DNA from: JBFGJY01 sp041576975 | GTDB taxonomy: Bacteria; Pseudomonadota; Gammaproteobacteria; UBA4575 | Length of the DNA stretch: 30,189 bases | Direction: 5' to 3' | NCBI GenBank assembly: GCA_041576975.1 | Contig: JBFGJY010000032.1 | Coordinates: forward strand, 1 to 30,189 | Part shown: piece by piece, positions 1-9,176 of the stretch | Layout of the letters: each line of letters starts with the position of its first letter | How positions within the stretch are numbered: the stretch's first letter is position 1 | Notes under the pieces: model-generated | What the model saw: only the letters and a program-made list of their open reading frames with translations | Told to the model about the DNA's origin: nothing | The model's database searches: none | Translations under genes and position numbers: made by a program

Positions 1-1464
1 ACTGAAGGTATTCATGCATTGGAGAGAATTGTTCACTCGGACTTGGTTAAGTTTGAAAGTAATTCAATCGGCAACTATCTCGATAAAATGGAAGGCCTTA
101 AAAAAGTTCGTGAATTTTATTCAGGACAAACAATATTAATGTTAGTGGATCTGCCATTTGTGTTGGTCTTTTTAAGTTTAATATTTGTATTTTCCGGAGC
201 GATGGTTCTTATCCCAATTACGGTTATTGCGATTTTTGTTGTTATTTCATATTTCACAGGCAAAGAATTAAAAGCGGCATTAGAAAAAAGGTCTTCTGCA
301 GATCAACGTAGACAAGATTTCCTTATTGAAACTTTACAGGGTGTGCACACAGTAAAAGCCATGGCAATGGAAGCATTGATGTTGCGTAGGTATGAAAGAC
401 TGCAAGCCCAGTCAGCAGCAAGCGTATATCAAGTGAGTCGTATCAATAGTGTCGTATCAGGATTAGGTGCAACATTTTCACAAATTGTGATGGTGAGTTT
501 CGTGGGAATTGGAAGTATTTATGTTGTGTCAGGAGAGTTAACAATTGGCGCATTAGCAGCAGGAACGATGCTTTCAGGAAGGGTGTTGCAACCAGCTTTG
601 AAGGCAATGGGGTTATGGACTCAAATGCAAGCAGTGCATATTGCAGGTGAAAAAGTTGATGGCATGTTGTCATTGCCACTTGAGGCATTAAAGGAACATT
701 CTCGGCCAATAGCCTTACAAGGCGGGATTGAATTAAAAGATGTGCATTTTCAGCATGAAGGTTGTGATACTGAATTGTTATCAGGAATTTCTCTGGATGT
801 TAAACCAGGTGAGGCCGTAGGAATAATAGGAGCGAATGGAGTAGGAAAAACAACTTTAGTTAATTTGATGATGGGATTTGTTAATCCCACACAAGGCGAA
901 GTTTTGCTAGATGGTCACAATATAAAAAGTTTAGATGGTTCTTCGGTACGTGCACAAATTGCTCTAATGCCTCAACAAGGAACCATTTATGATGGCACGA
1001 TACTCGATAATCTCACTTTATTTCGCGAAGGCGAGGCAGTAGATCAAGCTATAAAACTTGCAAAAATGCTTGGTTTGACCAAAGCGATCACCAAATTACC
1101 CAATGGTTTAGATACGCACATTGGCGGAGCGAATGTGGACGCTATTCCAGCAGGTGTTCGTCAACAGATTATTCTTGTTCGTTCCATGATTAGTGATCCA
1201 ACGTATGGTGAAATAAAGATTATTTTGTTTGATGATGCAAACTCATGTTTAGATTTTAATAATGAGGCGCGTTTGCATTCGCTTTTGCAACATAATCGTA
1301 AAGGCCGCACTTTAATAATTATATCTCATCGCCCATCTTTATTGGCAATCTGCGATCGGCATTTTGAATTAAAACAAGGCGTGTTAATAAATCAAAACTT
1401 TAAATTTAATAGCGATGGTCTTAAACAATCACGTTACAAAATTGATCAAGCTGTAAACCAATAG
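1..1464 (+). CDS. Type I secretion ABC transporter, first of tandem pair (5' partial)
   Basis: This is an inner-membrane ABC exporter subunit of the HlyB/LapB/PrtD class, expected to power transport of a protein through a type I secretion channel. The frame is open from base 1, so the N-terminus lies outside the window. Counting from the TTG at 19, the remaining membrane domain covers about residues 1-205 and the nucleotide-binding domain about 235-460. Walker A is GANGVGKT (271-278), Walker B ends in FDD (404-406) and the H-loop is SHRPS with His437. Two key elements are abnormal. The LSGGQ signature is replaced by IPAGV (376-380), and the catalytic Glu after Walker B is Asp406. The next ABC gene starts 8 nt after the stop, so the two subunits probably form a heterodimer. 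The assignment to type I secretion rests on the downstream HlyD gene. The substrate is unknown. Confidence 0.9.
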   Translation, partial: TEGIHALERIVHSDLVKFESNSIGNYLDKMEGLKKVREFYSGQTILMLVDLPFVLVFLSLIFVFSGAMVLIPITVIAIFVVISYFTGKELKAALEKRSSADQRRQDFLIETLQGVHTVKAMAMEALMLRRYERLQAQSAASVYQVSRINSVVSGLGATFSQIVMVSFVGIGSIYVVSGELTIGALAAGTMLSGRVLQPALKAMGLWTQMQAVHIAGEKVDGMLSLPLEALKEHSRPIALQGGIELKDVHFQHEGCDTELLSGISLDVKPGEAVGIIGANGVGKTTLVNLMMGFVNPTQGEVLLDGHNIKSLDGSSVRAQIALMPQQGTIYDGTILDNLTLFREGEAVDQAIKLAKMLGLTKAITKLPNGLDTHIGGANVDAIPAGVRQQIILVRSMISDPTYGEIKIILFDDANSCLDFNNEARLHSLLQHNRKGRTLIIISHRPSLLAICDRHFELKQGVLINQNFKFNSDGLKQSRYKIDQAVNQ

Positions 1465-1472
1465 TTTATAAA

Positions 1473-3662
1473 ATGAGTACTACTGCAGAAAATCTTATAA
1501 ATCTAGTCGATGAAGATCGTATGCCGCTCTCTGAGCGTTTAGCAAATGCAATTCGAAATCACACATTTCGTAAAATTGATGAAATTTCCCCTTATGCAGC
1601 TTGCATTATGCCAATTCTTTCAGAGCTGGGTTGGCGCTCATACAAACGCGAACTGATTGAAGCCATACCACACTTTGCAGATCATCTAGATTTGATTGAT
1701 CTGCGCAATATGCTGGTTACATTAGGCTATGAAAGCGATGAGAAAAAAACACGTGTAGATAAATTAAGCCCGACGCTTTTACCCTGTTTATTTGTATCAA
1801 ATACAGGTGGTATTTACGTTATTACCGAGATGTCTGGTAATGAAGTAACTTATTTTGATGCGCATAAAAAAGATTATTGCACCGACAATATCACACGCAA
1901 AAAAGGAACAGCTTATTTGTTTACTGACATGCACCCGACGCATGCGATGACAGGACAAGAGCAAACAGGAGAAAAATGGTTTGGTCAAGTATTAAAAAGA
2001 TTCCGAAAGTTAGTGAAACATTTAATAGCGATAACATTTATGCTAAATGTCATTGCTTTGTTTGTACCGCTATATATTATGGTTGTGTACGACAACGTTA
2101 TAGGCGCAAGATCCACTCACAGCGTGCCCTATTTAATGGCTGGTTTAGGAATAGCGCTAGCATGTGAGCTTATGTTTCGACTACTGCGTTCCAAAACGCT
2201 CGGTCTACTTGCAGGACGTCTGGACTACATTATTGGTGTTGAAACATTTAAAAAAATATTATCTTTACCACCATTGCTTACAGAACGATCAACGGTAATT
2301 TCACAATTATCAAGATTGAGACAATTTGAGTCGATTCGTGATTTCTTTACCGGACCAAGTGCAGCTTTATTCTTAGAGTTACCGTTTGTATTGTTATTTG
2401 TCGCATTATTGGCGGTATTAGGTGGCAGCATTGCACTTGTTCCAATAGCAATGATCGCTCTCTACGCAATTTTTGGGTTGCTTTGGTTTCCTAGTCTAAA
2501 TAAAAAACTTATATATGCTGGCCATGCACGCTCAGCGAGGCAACGTATGCTGATGGAGTCTTTTTCTGGTCTGAGAGAATTAAAAGCCTTAGGAGCAGAG
2601 GGAGCATGGTTAGAACTTTATCGTGAAGCATCGGGTGAAGCGATGACACGCACGTATTCAACTTCGACAAGTCATGCAATTATCAATAGTGTCGCGCAAT
2701 CGCTAATGACAATAGCAGGTATTGCGGTATTAACCCTGGGGACATTAAAGGTAATGTCGGGTGAAATGAGTATTGGTGCGCTCATTGCCATAATGGCATT
2801 ACTTTGGCGCGTGTTATCTCCCTTACAAGGAGTTTGTCTTGCAATGTTACAAATAGATCAAATTACGCAAAGCATCAAGCAGCTAAATCAACTGATGCGT
2901 GTGCCTTCAGAGCCCAATAGTCATAAGGCGGGGCTACTCATGCCGAAGATTAAAGGAAAAATCACATTTGATCGTGTGACATTTCGCTATGGTCCAAATG
3001 AAGATCCTGCATTAATTGGGGCTTCCTTTTCAATTGAACCTGGTGAATTCATTGCAATCGTTGGAGGGAATGGTTCTGGTAAGTCAACAGTCTTGAAGCT
3101 TGTTGCAGGGATGTATCGCGCACAGGCTGGAACGTTAGCAATTGATGACACAGACGTACGGCAAATGAATGCAGTGGATTTGCGTCGTGTGATCGCATAT
3201 ATGCCACAAAAACCAAGTTTGTTTTATGGGACCATTGCACAGAATATTCGTTTGAACCAACCACTTGCAACAGATAATCAATTAGAGCTCGCAGCACGGC
3301 AAGCGGGAATATTGTCTTCTGTGATGCGTCTTCCAAATGGCTTTGACACACTTGTCGGTGATCATACAACCTCGAGACTTCCTTCTGGTTTAATCAATGG
3401 AATTTGTTTAGCTAGGTCGTATTTAAGACAGGCTCCTATATTTTTATTGGATGAGCCTGGTACCTCGCTTGATAAAGTTACGGACCAGAATTTAATTGAC
3501 CACCTAAATCAAACACGTGGTAATCAAACTGTGTTAATGGTAAGCCATCGTCCATCTCACATTAAGCTTGCTGATCGTGCGATTGTTTTAGTGAATGGCA
3601 TGGTTGCACACGTGGGAACACCTGATGAAGCAGTTAAATACCTAACGGAGATGCAAAGATGA
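1473..3662 (+). CDS. Type I secretion ABC transporter with C39-like N-terminal domain, second of tandem pair
   Basis: A full-length (729 aa) exporter half-transporter. Residues about 25-155 resemble the peptidase-like (CLD) domain of LapB/HlyB transporters. I see no clear catalytic Cys/His arrangement, so this domain probably binds substrate and does not cleave it. The membrane domain spans about 180-470 and the ATPase domain about 495-725. Walker A is GGNGSGKS (531-538), Walker B is IFLLDE with Asp660 and Glu661, and the H-loop has His692. The signature motif is RLPSGL (635-640) in place of LSGGQ, as in the upstream paralogue. The gene starts 8 nt after the first ABC gene, and its stop overlaps the HlyD start by 4 nt (ATGA), so the three genes are surely one operon. 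Pairing with the upstream subunit is an inference. Confidence 0.93.
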   Translation: MSTTAENLINLVDEDRMPLSERLANAIRNHTFRKIDEISPYAACIMPILSELGWRSYKRELIEAIPHFADHLDLIDLRNMLVTLGYESDEKKTRVDKLSPTLLPCLFVSNTGGIYVITEMSGNEVTYFDAHKKDYCTDNITRKKGTAYLFTDMHPTHAMTGQEQTGEKWFGQVLKRFRKLVKHLIAITFMLNVIALFVPLYIMVVYDNVIGARSTHSVPYLMAGLGIALACELMFRLLRSKTLGLLAGRLDYIIGVETFKKILSLPPLLTERSTVISQLSRLRQFESIRDFFTGPSAALFLELPFVLLFVALLAVLGGSIALVPIAMIALYAIFGLLWFPSLNKKLIYAGHARSARQRMLMESFSGLRELKALGAEGAWLELYREASGEAMTRTYSTSTSHAIINSVAQSLMTIAGIAVLTLGTLKVMSGEMSIGALIAIMALLWRVLSPLQGVCLAMLQIDQITQSIKQLNQLMRVPSEPNSHKAGLLMPKIKGKITFDRVTFRYGPNEDPALIGASFSIEPGEFIAIVGGNGSGKSTVLKLVAGMYRAQAGTLAIDDTDVRQMNAVDLRRVIAYMPQKPSLFYGTIAQNIRLNQPLATDNQLELAARQAGILSSVMRLPNGFDTLVGDHTTSRLPSGLINGICLARSYLRQAPIFLLDEPGTSLDKVTDQNLIDHLNQTRGNQTVLMVSHRPSHIKLADRAIVLVNGMVAHVGTPDEAVKYLTEMQR

Positions 3663-5014
3663 CAGAGGAAAGTTTGTCTTTATCTGACAAGTCTAAGTCT
3701 GAAGTGCCAAGAGCTCGTGCACGTTTTATTGCGCAATCGATTCAATTGGAAGAATCCGATTCACCAGGAGTAGTAAGTTTAGGCGTATTAACAACCGCGA
3801 TACTATTTCTAGCAGGAATTATATGGGCCTCCATTACACCAGTTAATGAAGTTGCGGTAACACAGGGTGAAGTAGTTCCAAGTGGACATAATCATGTAGT
3901 ACAGCATTTAGAGGGTGGGATTGTTAAAGATATACAAGTAAATGATGGAGAATTTGTTCAAGAAGGTGATGTGCTGATTCGGATTGAACCATCTGCAACT
4001 CAATCTGATTTGCAGCAAATACAAGCACGCTACGCCATACTTAAATTACAACTCATACGGCTAAACGCTATATTAAATGGAGGCAAGCCTAATTTTTCTG
4101 CATATAAAAGCAATTATCCAGATTTAGTAGCAAGTGAAGATGAAATTTACTATGCGCAACGTAAGAGTCATCAGTCTCAAATCAAAGTAGCGCAAACGAA
4201 AATAAATCAGCGTAAAGAAGAGTTAGCAAGAGAGAGGAACAAAGCTACCTATTTAAAGCGAGAAATAGAAGTACTCAAGCAACAGGCAGATATGAGAGAA
4301 GAGCTTATGAGTCGTGGTATGGTTTCACGAGCTGAGTACTTAGATAGAAAAGCAGAGCTAGCTGAAACTGAAACACAATATCATCAAACATTATCAAATA
4401 TTAGTGTTGCCAGTGAAGCAAAGGAAGAAGCTCATCAATCACTAATCGATTTACAAAATCGCTTGCATGAAGCCTTAAAAATGGAAATAGGGAAAGTTTC
4501 TGGAGAACTAGCAGAGTTAGATGAGAATTTGATTAAATATGAAGATCGTGTAAGTAGACTAGAAGTGACGGCGCCTGTTTCTGGAGTAGTTAAAGGTCTA
4601 GTCGTAAATTCAATACAAAGTGTAATAAAGCCTGGTGAGACGATAATGGAGATTGTCCCAGCAGGTGATGAATTGATTGTAGAATCAAAAATCAATACAT
4701 CAGATATTGGGCATGTGTATGCAGGCCAAGAAGCAGAAGTAAAGGTTAATAGCTATGATCCACAACGCTTTGGAACTGTAATGGGAGAAGTTAAGCAAAT
4801 CAGTGCGTCTACATTCTTAGATGAAGAAAGACAACCTTATTTCCGTGCGAAAATTGCACTACAAAAACATTATATTGGTAACAACCCAGATCAATATCGT
4901 GTAATACCAGGTATGACTGTTCAGGCAGATATTAAAACCGGAGAGAAGTCTGTACTTGATTATTTATTGAAACCGATTTATCGCGGCTTTCAAAATGCAT
5001 TCCAAGAAAGATAA
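3659..5014 (+). CDS. HlyD/LapC-family type I secretion periplasmic adaptor
   Basis: Membrane fusion protein that links the inner-membrane ABC exporter to a TolC-like outer membrane channel. It has a short cytoplasmic N-terminus, one membrane segment (about 38-58), a lipoyl-like beta hairpin region with HLEGGIVK (83-90), a long charged coiled coil (about 110-300) and a C-terminal beta domain ending in a FRAKIAL stretch typical of HlyD proteins. The length of 451 aa is normal for the family. The start codon overlaps the stop of the ABC gene, which implies translational coupling. No outer membrane channel gene follows, because the next gene lies on the opposite strand. The cargo (an RTX adhesin, toxin or other) would have to be upstream of the window or elsewhere. 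Confidence 0.94.
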   Translation: MTEESLSLSDKSKSEVPRARARFIAQSIQLEESDSPGVVSLGVLTTAILFLAGIIWASITPVNEVAVTQGEVVPSGHNHVVQHLEGGIVKDIQVNDGEFVQEGDVLIRIEPSATQSDLQQIQARYAILKLQLIRLNAILNGGKPNFSAYKSNYPDLVASEDEIYYAQRKSHQSQIKVAQTKINQRKEELARERNKATYLKREIEVLKQQADMREELMSRGMVSRAEYLDRKAELAETETQYHQTLSNISVASEAKEEAHQSLIDLQNRLHEALKMEIGKVSGELAELDENLIKYEDRVSRLEVTAPVSGVVKGLVVNSIQSVIKPGETIMEIVPAGDELIVESKINTSDIGHVYAGQEAEVKVNSYDPQRFGTVMGEVKQISASTFLDEERQPYFRAKIALQKHYIGNNPDQYRVIPGMTVQADIKTGEKSVLDYLLKPIYRGFQNAFQER

Positions 5015-5047
5015 GTGATCAATTGCTATTAACTAATTGAATATAAT

Positions 5048-5064
5048 ACTAATTTTAGATTAGT
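5048..5064. terminator. Weak AT-rich hairpin between convergent operons
   Basis: ACTAAT and ATTAGT form 6-bp arms around a TTTAG loop, between the ends of the secretion operon (plus) and the response-regulator operon (minus). The right arm overlaps the TAA stop of the regulator. The GC content is very low, so activity as a bidirectional terminator is only a possibility suggested by position. Confidence 0.3.
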
Positions 5065-5524
5065 GAACATTGTTACCCGCAGATTCGTAACCTTGCTGCC
5101 CAAACCAAAAGTTTTCAATCGACACGATTATTTCTTTTAAATCGTCAAAGTTATCTGGTTTGATAACATAAGAATTTGCATGTAAATCATAGCTAGTCGT
5201 TATGTCTGCTTCTGCATCGGAACCTGATAAAACAATTACTGGAATATCTTTCAAAGTCATATCAGACTTTAATTTTTCTAGGACTTCACGACCGTCAACC
5301 TTTGGTAAATTTAAATCTAATAAAATCAAGTCTGGTTTAGGAAAATTATCAAATATTCCTTGTTGTTCTAACATTTTCAATGCTTCATCTCCGTCTTTTG
5401 CTATGTGCAAGTTATATTTAAACTGAGCCGTTCGAAATGCTTCTTTTATAAGTAGAACGTCACCTGGGTTGTCTTCAATTAACAATATATCAGCTGTTTT
5501 ATTGGGGACATTAATTATATTCAT
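5060..5524 (-). CDS. Rcp1-like single-domain response regulator
   Basis: A stand-alone receiver domain of 154 aa with no output domain. The acidic pocket (Glu17, Asp18), the phospho-acceptor Asp70 in LLDLNLP, Ser100 and the conserved Lys122-Pro123 are all present. Its sequence type (IEDNPGD near the start, DLNLPK around the acceptor) matches the Rcp1 family, which typically partners bacteriophytochrome-like kinases with the HDLQEPLR H-box. The kinase encoded just upstream has exactly that H-box. The start codon overlaps the kinase stop by 4 nt, so the two are co-translated partners. The downstream target of the phosphorylated protein cannot be read from the sequence. Confidence 0.93.
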   Translation of the reverse strand: MNIINVPNKTADILLIEDNPGDVLLIKEAFRTAQFKYNLHIAKDGDEALKMLEQQGIFDNFPKPDLILLDLNLPKVDGREVLEKLKSDMTLKDIPVIVLSGSDAEADITTSYDLHANSYVIKPDNFDDLKEIIVSIENFWFGQQGYESAGNNVH

Positions 5525-7890
5525 GCTGCTTTACCTGTTTGTGTGGCAAGTTTTGAAACTGTAATATAAAAAGTACTCCCCAAACCGATTTCAGAATCTA
5601 CCCACATTGTTCCACCCATGCGATCGACTATTTTTTTGCAAACAGCTAGACCAATTCCAGTCCCGCTATATTCACTTTTGGTATGTAATCGCTTAAATGG
5701 TTCAAAAATTTTAGAAGTATATTTATAATTTATACCTATGCCATTATCAATCACAGCTATTACCCATTTACTCATTTGATTAGATACTTTGATTTCAACA
5801 ATAGGCTGATTGCTTTTTGGTTGGAATTTGATTGCATTACTAATTAAGTTCTGTAGCAAGCTTATCATGCAAACTTTATTAGCTTCGATGACTGGGAGCT
5901 TTTGGAAAATTAGCTTTGCATTACTCTCTTTTATCTGAGCATCCAAAATTTTAGAAACATCATTTAAAATCTCATTTAAATCGATATTTTCTACTTTCAC
6001 ACTATCTCTACTACTATATGCGTAATGAAGCAATCCTTTGATTAATTCACGCATTTCGCAAGCCGCACTTGATGAGATTTTTATATATTCTTTTGCTGTA
6101 TCATCAAGTTGATTTGCATAGTTTTTTTCTAACAAACCTGTAAAGTTAGTAATCATTCTTAGAGGTTCTTGCAAATCATGCGAAGCAACATATACAAAAT
6201 TTTCTAACTCTGCATTGGAGTCTGTAAGTTGATTAACTGCTTTTTCTAGCTGAATTTCCGTATCATGTAAAAAATCAATATATTGTGCACGTATAAATTC
6301 ATTACCGACCCATTGGGAAATTAAGCGAACAAATGATTTTTCACGTTCATCGAATGCCTTTGGCATTGTATTTTTTCCGAAAAAATTCAATGTTCCATAG
6401 ATTCTTCCATGTATATGTATCGGTATGCCGATGTACGAATTAATTCCGTCTTGCGTGTGCGCACGAACATCTTTAAGTTCTGATTTTGCTACGTCATGTA
6501 TGGCAACAATATCATTCTGTTTTACTACACTCTCACATAGTGTATCTTTTAAATCAAATTTTGAATTAATTTCAATTTGAAAATTTTCATAGCACTGGCA
6601 AACGTCGTGACACTGGATATATTGAGTAATGCATTTTTCATTTACAATCTTAAATATTGCGCTACATTGTAAATTTAAGTAGCTCAGTCCTTCTTTAAGG
6701 ATTTTATTTATTTTTGAATCTAACGAAATAGTGGCGTCTGCTCCAACTAAGTAAAGCGAATTCATGAAGTGTTCATTAGCTTTTCGCTTTGATACATTAA
6801 GGTAATATCCAACCATACGTGTTGCTTTACCGGTTTCATCACGCACCGCCTGTCCCCGCGCACGAAGCCAAACGTAATGACCATCTTCATGGCGAAGACG
6901 ACCCTCAACGTCGTATTCAGTATCGTATTTTATATGAGAAATTAGTGCGGTATGTGCTAATTCTTGATCTTCCTTATGTATGCGACTTTCAAACCATTTC
7001 ATACTTGGGTTGAAATCTTTAGCGTCAATACCAAGCATTTGCCTAAGACTGGACGAGCAGAAAATCTCATCCGTAATGATGTTCCAATCAACCAGACCTA
7101 CATTGTCTTGAGGGGTTAAATCATATCGTTCAATATGTAAACGAAGTTTCTTTTCAGATTGATATAAGTCTGTAAATACCTGATTAAGGGTCATAGCAAC
7201 ACAACCTAGTTCATCATCACTGATTATTGGTATCGGTGAATATTCCTTGTCTGATTTATTTTTGATTAACGAACTGTTTATTATTTTTAAAGGCTTAAAG
7301 ATATATTTATTCGTTATAAAATACACAATACCTAATGCACATATCATTGTTAGAATCAGCGCAAAAGATGTATTAAGTATTTGCTCTTGTAGATGTAAGC
7401 GTATTTTTGATGTATCAAAGATAATACCAACCGATGCTTTAATGAGTCGGCCATTATTGAGTTTATTACCTAACCATATTGAAGAAATAGCGGTGTACTG
7501 ATCAGTTTTAGGGTCAAACTGAAATGATCGAACTCCTTCACTATTAGAAAATATTTGATTTGTTTGAAGGCCAATTAACGCATGTTTGTTAGATGCGATG
7601 ATTTCGGGTGGATTATCAGTTCTTATTATTATAAGTTTAATATCTCTACTTGCGGCAAGCGTTTTCACGCCCTTAACTAGTACTGGGGATTCACCAGACG
7701 AATGTGCCATGTAGTCAATTACATCAATTACTTCCTTTGCACGAGTATATAAATCATCAGCTAACTTTTCACTAAAGACTTTATACATTAGGGTACATAT
7801 GACAATAACAGATATACAGAATACAAAAAAGAGTGAGATGATAATTCGTTTTTGTGAAGAAACTTTTGAATTTAAATGAATGGTCTTCAT
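5521..7890 (-). CDS. Membrane hybrid-sensor histidine kinase (HAMP-PAS-GAF-HisKA-HATPase)
   Basis: A 789-aa sensor kinase. Membrane segments lie at about 16-35 and 175-193 and enclose a periplasmic sensor of about 140 residues. They are followed by a HAMP linker (about 194-245), a PAS_3/PAC domain (about 260-370), a GAF domain (about 380-540), HisKA with His571 in SHDLQEPLRM, and a HATPase domain with N-box NLISNAIKF (681-689), DNGIG (715-719) and GTGIGLA (743-749). All catalytic motifs look intact. The GAF domain carries five cysteines (409, 420, 427, 431, 433), three of them in a CxxxCxC pattern, which may bind a metal or sense redox state. The gene starts 11 nt after the binding-protein gene and overlaps the response regulator. 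I infer that the binding protein presents a ligand to this kinase, which phosphorylates the Rcp1-like partner. Confidence 0.93.
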   Translation of the reverse strand: MKTIHLNSKVSSQKRIIISLFFVFCISVIVICTLMYKVFSEKLADDLYTRAKEVIDVIDYMAHSSGESPVLVKGVKTLAASRDIKLIIIRTDNPPEIIASNKHALIGLQTNQIFSNSEGVRSFQFDPKTDQYTAISSIWLGNKLNNGRLIKASVGIIFDTSKIRLHLQEQILNTSFALILTMICALGIVYFITNKYIFKPLKIINSSLIKNKSDKEYSPIPIISDDELGCVAMTLNQVFTDLYQSEKKLRLHIERYDLTPQDNVGLVDWNIITDEIFCSSSLRQMLGIDAKDFNPSMKWFESRIHKEDQELAHTALISHIKYDTEYDVEGRLRHEDGHYVWLRARGQAVRDETGKATRMVGYYLNVSKRKANEHFMNSLYLVGADATISLDSKINKILKEGLSYLNLQCSAIFKIVNEKCITQYIQCHDVCQCYENFQIEINSKFDLKDTLCESVVKQNDIVAIHDVAKSELKDVRAHTQDGINSYIGIPIHIHGRIYGTLNFFGKNTMPKAFDEREKSFVRLISQWVGNEFIRAQYIDFLHDTEIQLEKAVNQLTDSNAELENFVYVASHDLQEPLRMITNFTGLLEKNYANQLDDTAKEYIKISSSAACEMRELIKGLLHYAYSSRDSVKVENIDLNEILNDVSKILDAQIKESNAKLIFQKLPVIEANKVCMISLLQNLISNAIKFQPKSNQPIVEIKVSNQMSKWVIAVIDNGIGINYKYTSKIFEPFKRLHTKSEYSGTGIGLAVCKKIVDRMGGTMWVDSEIGLGSTFYITVSKLATQTGKAA

Positions 7891-7901
7891 AAACTAAACA
7901 C

Positions 7902-8888
7902 TTATTTTAGATGCTTGTTATAAATGAACTTGGAATAATCTATATCATTATTATTTTGCAAAAACACAATACTTCCAATTTTATTTAGACTCTGTTGTAC
8001 TCTTCCATATGGATTTAAATATTTGATTTGTTCGTCCGATCCAATTAAATATATATCTCCCATAGACTGTTTAAAATCTTCAATAGTAATTTGAAATCTT
8101 TTAATTAAAGTATTATATGCCTTATCTGGGTGATTTTTTACAAATTTAAGTGTGCGTGCCCATACTTGCTGAAGTTTAGTTTGCAATTCAGGAATCCTTG
8201 CAAGTGTATCTTGATCAATTGCAATGATGTCAATTATTTCTCCTGGTATATCTGAGCTGTCAAATATGTGATTAACATCAATTAGCTTTTTGATGTTCAC
8301 AGACTCTGGAGGGTAGGATGTAATAGCGTCGACTTTTCCTGTAATTAATGAAGATTTCATGTCATGTAGCTCCATAGGCACCATTGTAACATCGGAGCTT
8401 TCTATATCATTTAACTGCAATGCGCGATTGATTAAATACAAACTTAAACTTTCAGTTTCAACACCTATTTTTTTGTCTTTTAAATCGCTAATAGAATTAA
8501 TTTGAGGTGAAGCGAGTATTACATCTGCACCATTAGAATAATCTGTTACTAAAACGATTTGTGCAATACGGCCAGAGTATTTATAAGCTTCTAATACTTC
8601 TATTAGTGTAGCCGCCATGCCATCGATATTCCCGCGCTCAAATGCGCGGCGAACTTCTACTAATGAACTTAATTCAACTAATTCGATGTTCAACCCAGCT
8701 TCTTTAAAAAATCCTTCTTTTTTAGCGACGTATAAGTATTCATAACCTGGCCACTGGTTAATACCAATGCGTATAGATTTATCTGGTGTATTTTTAATTT
8801 GTGAAGATAAATGAATTAATAAAAGTAAAGGAATGGCTACAAGCAAGAAGAGAATGATGTTTCTCATTCCAGATAATTTCTGTGACAC
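7902..8888 (-). CDS. NMT1/THI5-like (taurine/thiamine-precursor type) periplasmic binding protein
   Basis: A 328-aa type II solute-binding protein of the NMT1/SsuA/TauA fold. After a hydrophobic N-terminal segment comes IGINQWPGYEYLYVAKKEG, a typical opening strand and helix of the fold, then the usual two-lobed pattern (RGNIDG near 90, SDLKDKKIGVETES near 135). No lipobox Cys is visible, so the segment is either a cleaved signal or a membrane anchor. Coordinates use a GTG start; ATG at 8867 (residue 8) is equally possible and neither has a strong ribosome binding site. No ABC permease or ATPase gene is adjacent, while a kinase follows within 11 nt, which suggests a sensory rather than transport role. 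The ligand is unknown. Confidence 0.85.
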   Translation of the reverse strand: MSQKLSGMRNIILFLLVAIPLLLLIHLSSQIKNTPDKSIRIGINQWPGYEYLYVAKKEGFFKEAGLNIELVELSSLVEVRRAFERGNIDGMAATLIEVLEAYKYSGRIAQIVLVTDYSNGADVILASPQINSISDLKDKKIGVETESLSLYLINRALQLNDIESSDVTMVPMELHDMKSSLITGKVDAITSYPPESVNIKKLIDVNHIFDSSDIPGEIIDIIAIDQDTLARIPELQTKLQQVWARTLKFVKNHPDKAYNTLIKRFQITIEDFKQSMGDIYLIGSDEQIKYLNPYGRVQQSLNKIGSIVFLQNNNDIDYSKFIYNKHLK

Positions 8889-8965
8889 GGATAAAAGGCT
8901 AGAATTTCAGTGAAATGTTGGGCGTGGATTATACGACGGGATTATTAGAATTAAAGAGATTAAAA

Positions 8966-9001
8966 TATTCTTAATCGTCAAATTATTGACGATTAAGAAT
9001 A
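8966..9001. repeat. Perfect 15-bp inverted repeat, possible operator or terminator
   Basis: Arms TATTCTTAATCGTCA (8966-8980) and its exact complement (8987-9001) flank a 6-nt AATTAT centre. It lies in the 288-nt gap between the end of the CheY-like gene and the start of the binding-protein operon, both on the minus strand. It is AT-rich with no following T tract, so an operator for the three-gene sensory operon is at least as likely as a terminator for the CheY-like gene. Confidence 0.6.
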
Positions 9002-9176
9002 AGATAAATTATGTAAAAAAAGAAACTTAGTGACCTTATGACATTTTGAGCTATAACTGTTAATTTTTATTTAATCAAAGCTGTAAATTAACAATTCTTG
9101 TATCACAAGTTAGCTGAAAGGTTTAGCCAGTAAATAAAAACTAATTTGGAAGTATCGATCTGTATACTTGTATTAG

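Noticed and set aside
1473..1940. Active C39 peptidase domain in the second ABC transporter
   Set aside because: The domain region is of the right size but I could not find the Cys-His-Asp arrangement of active bacteriocin-processing peptidases.
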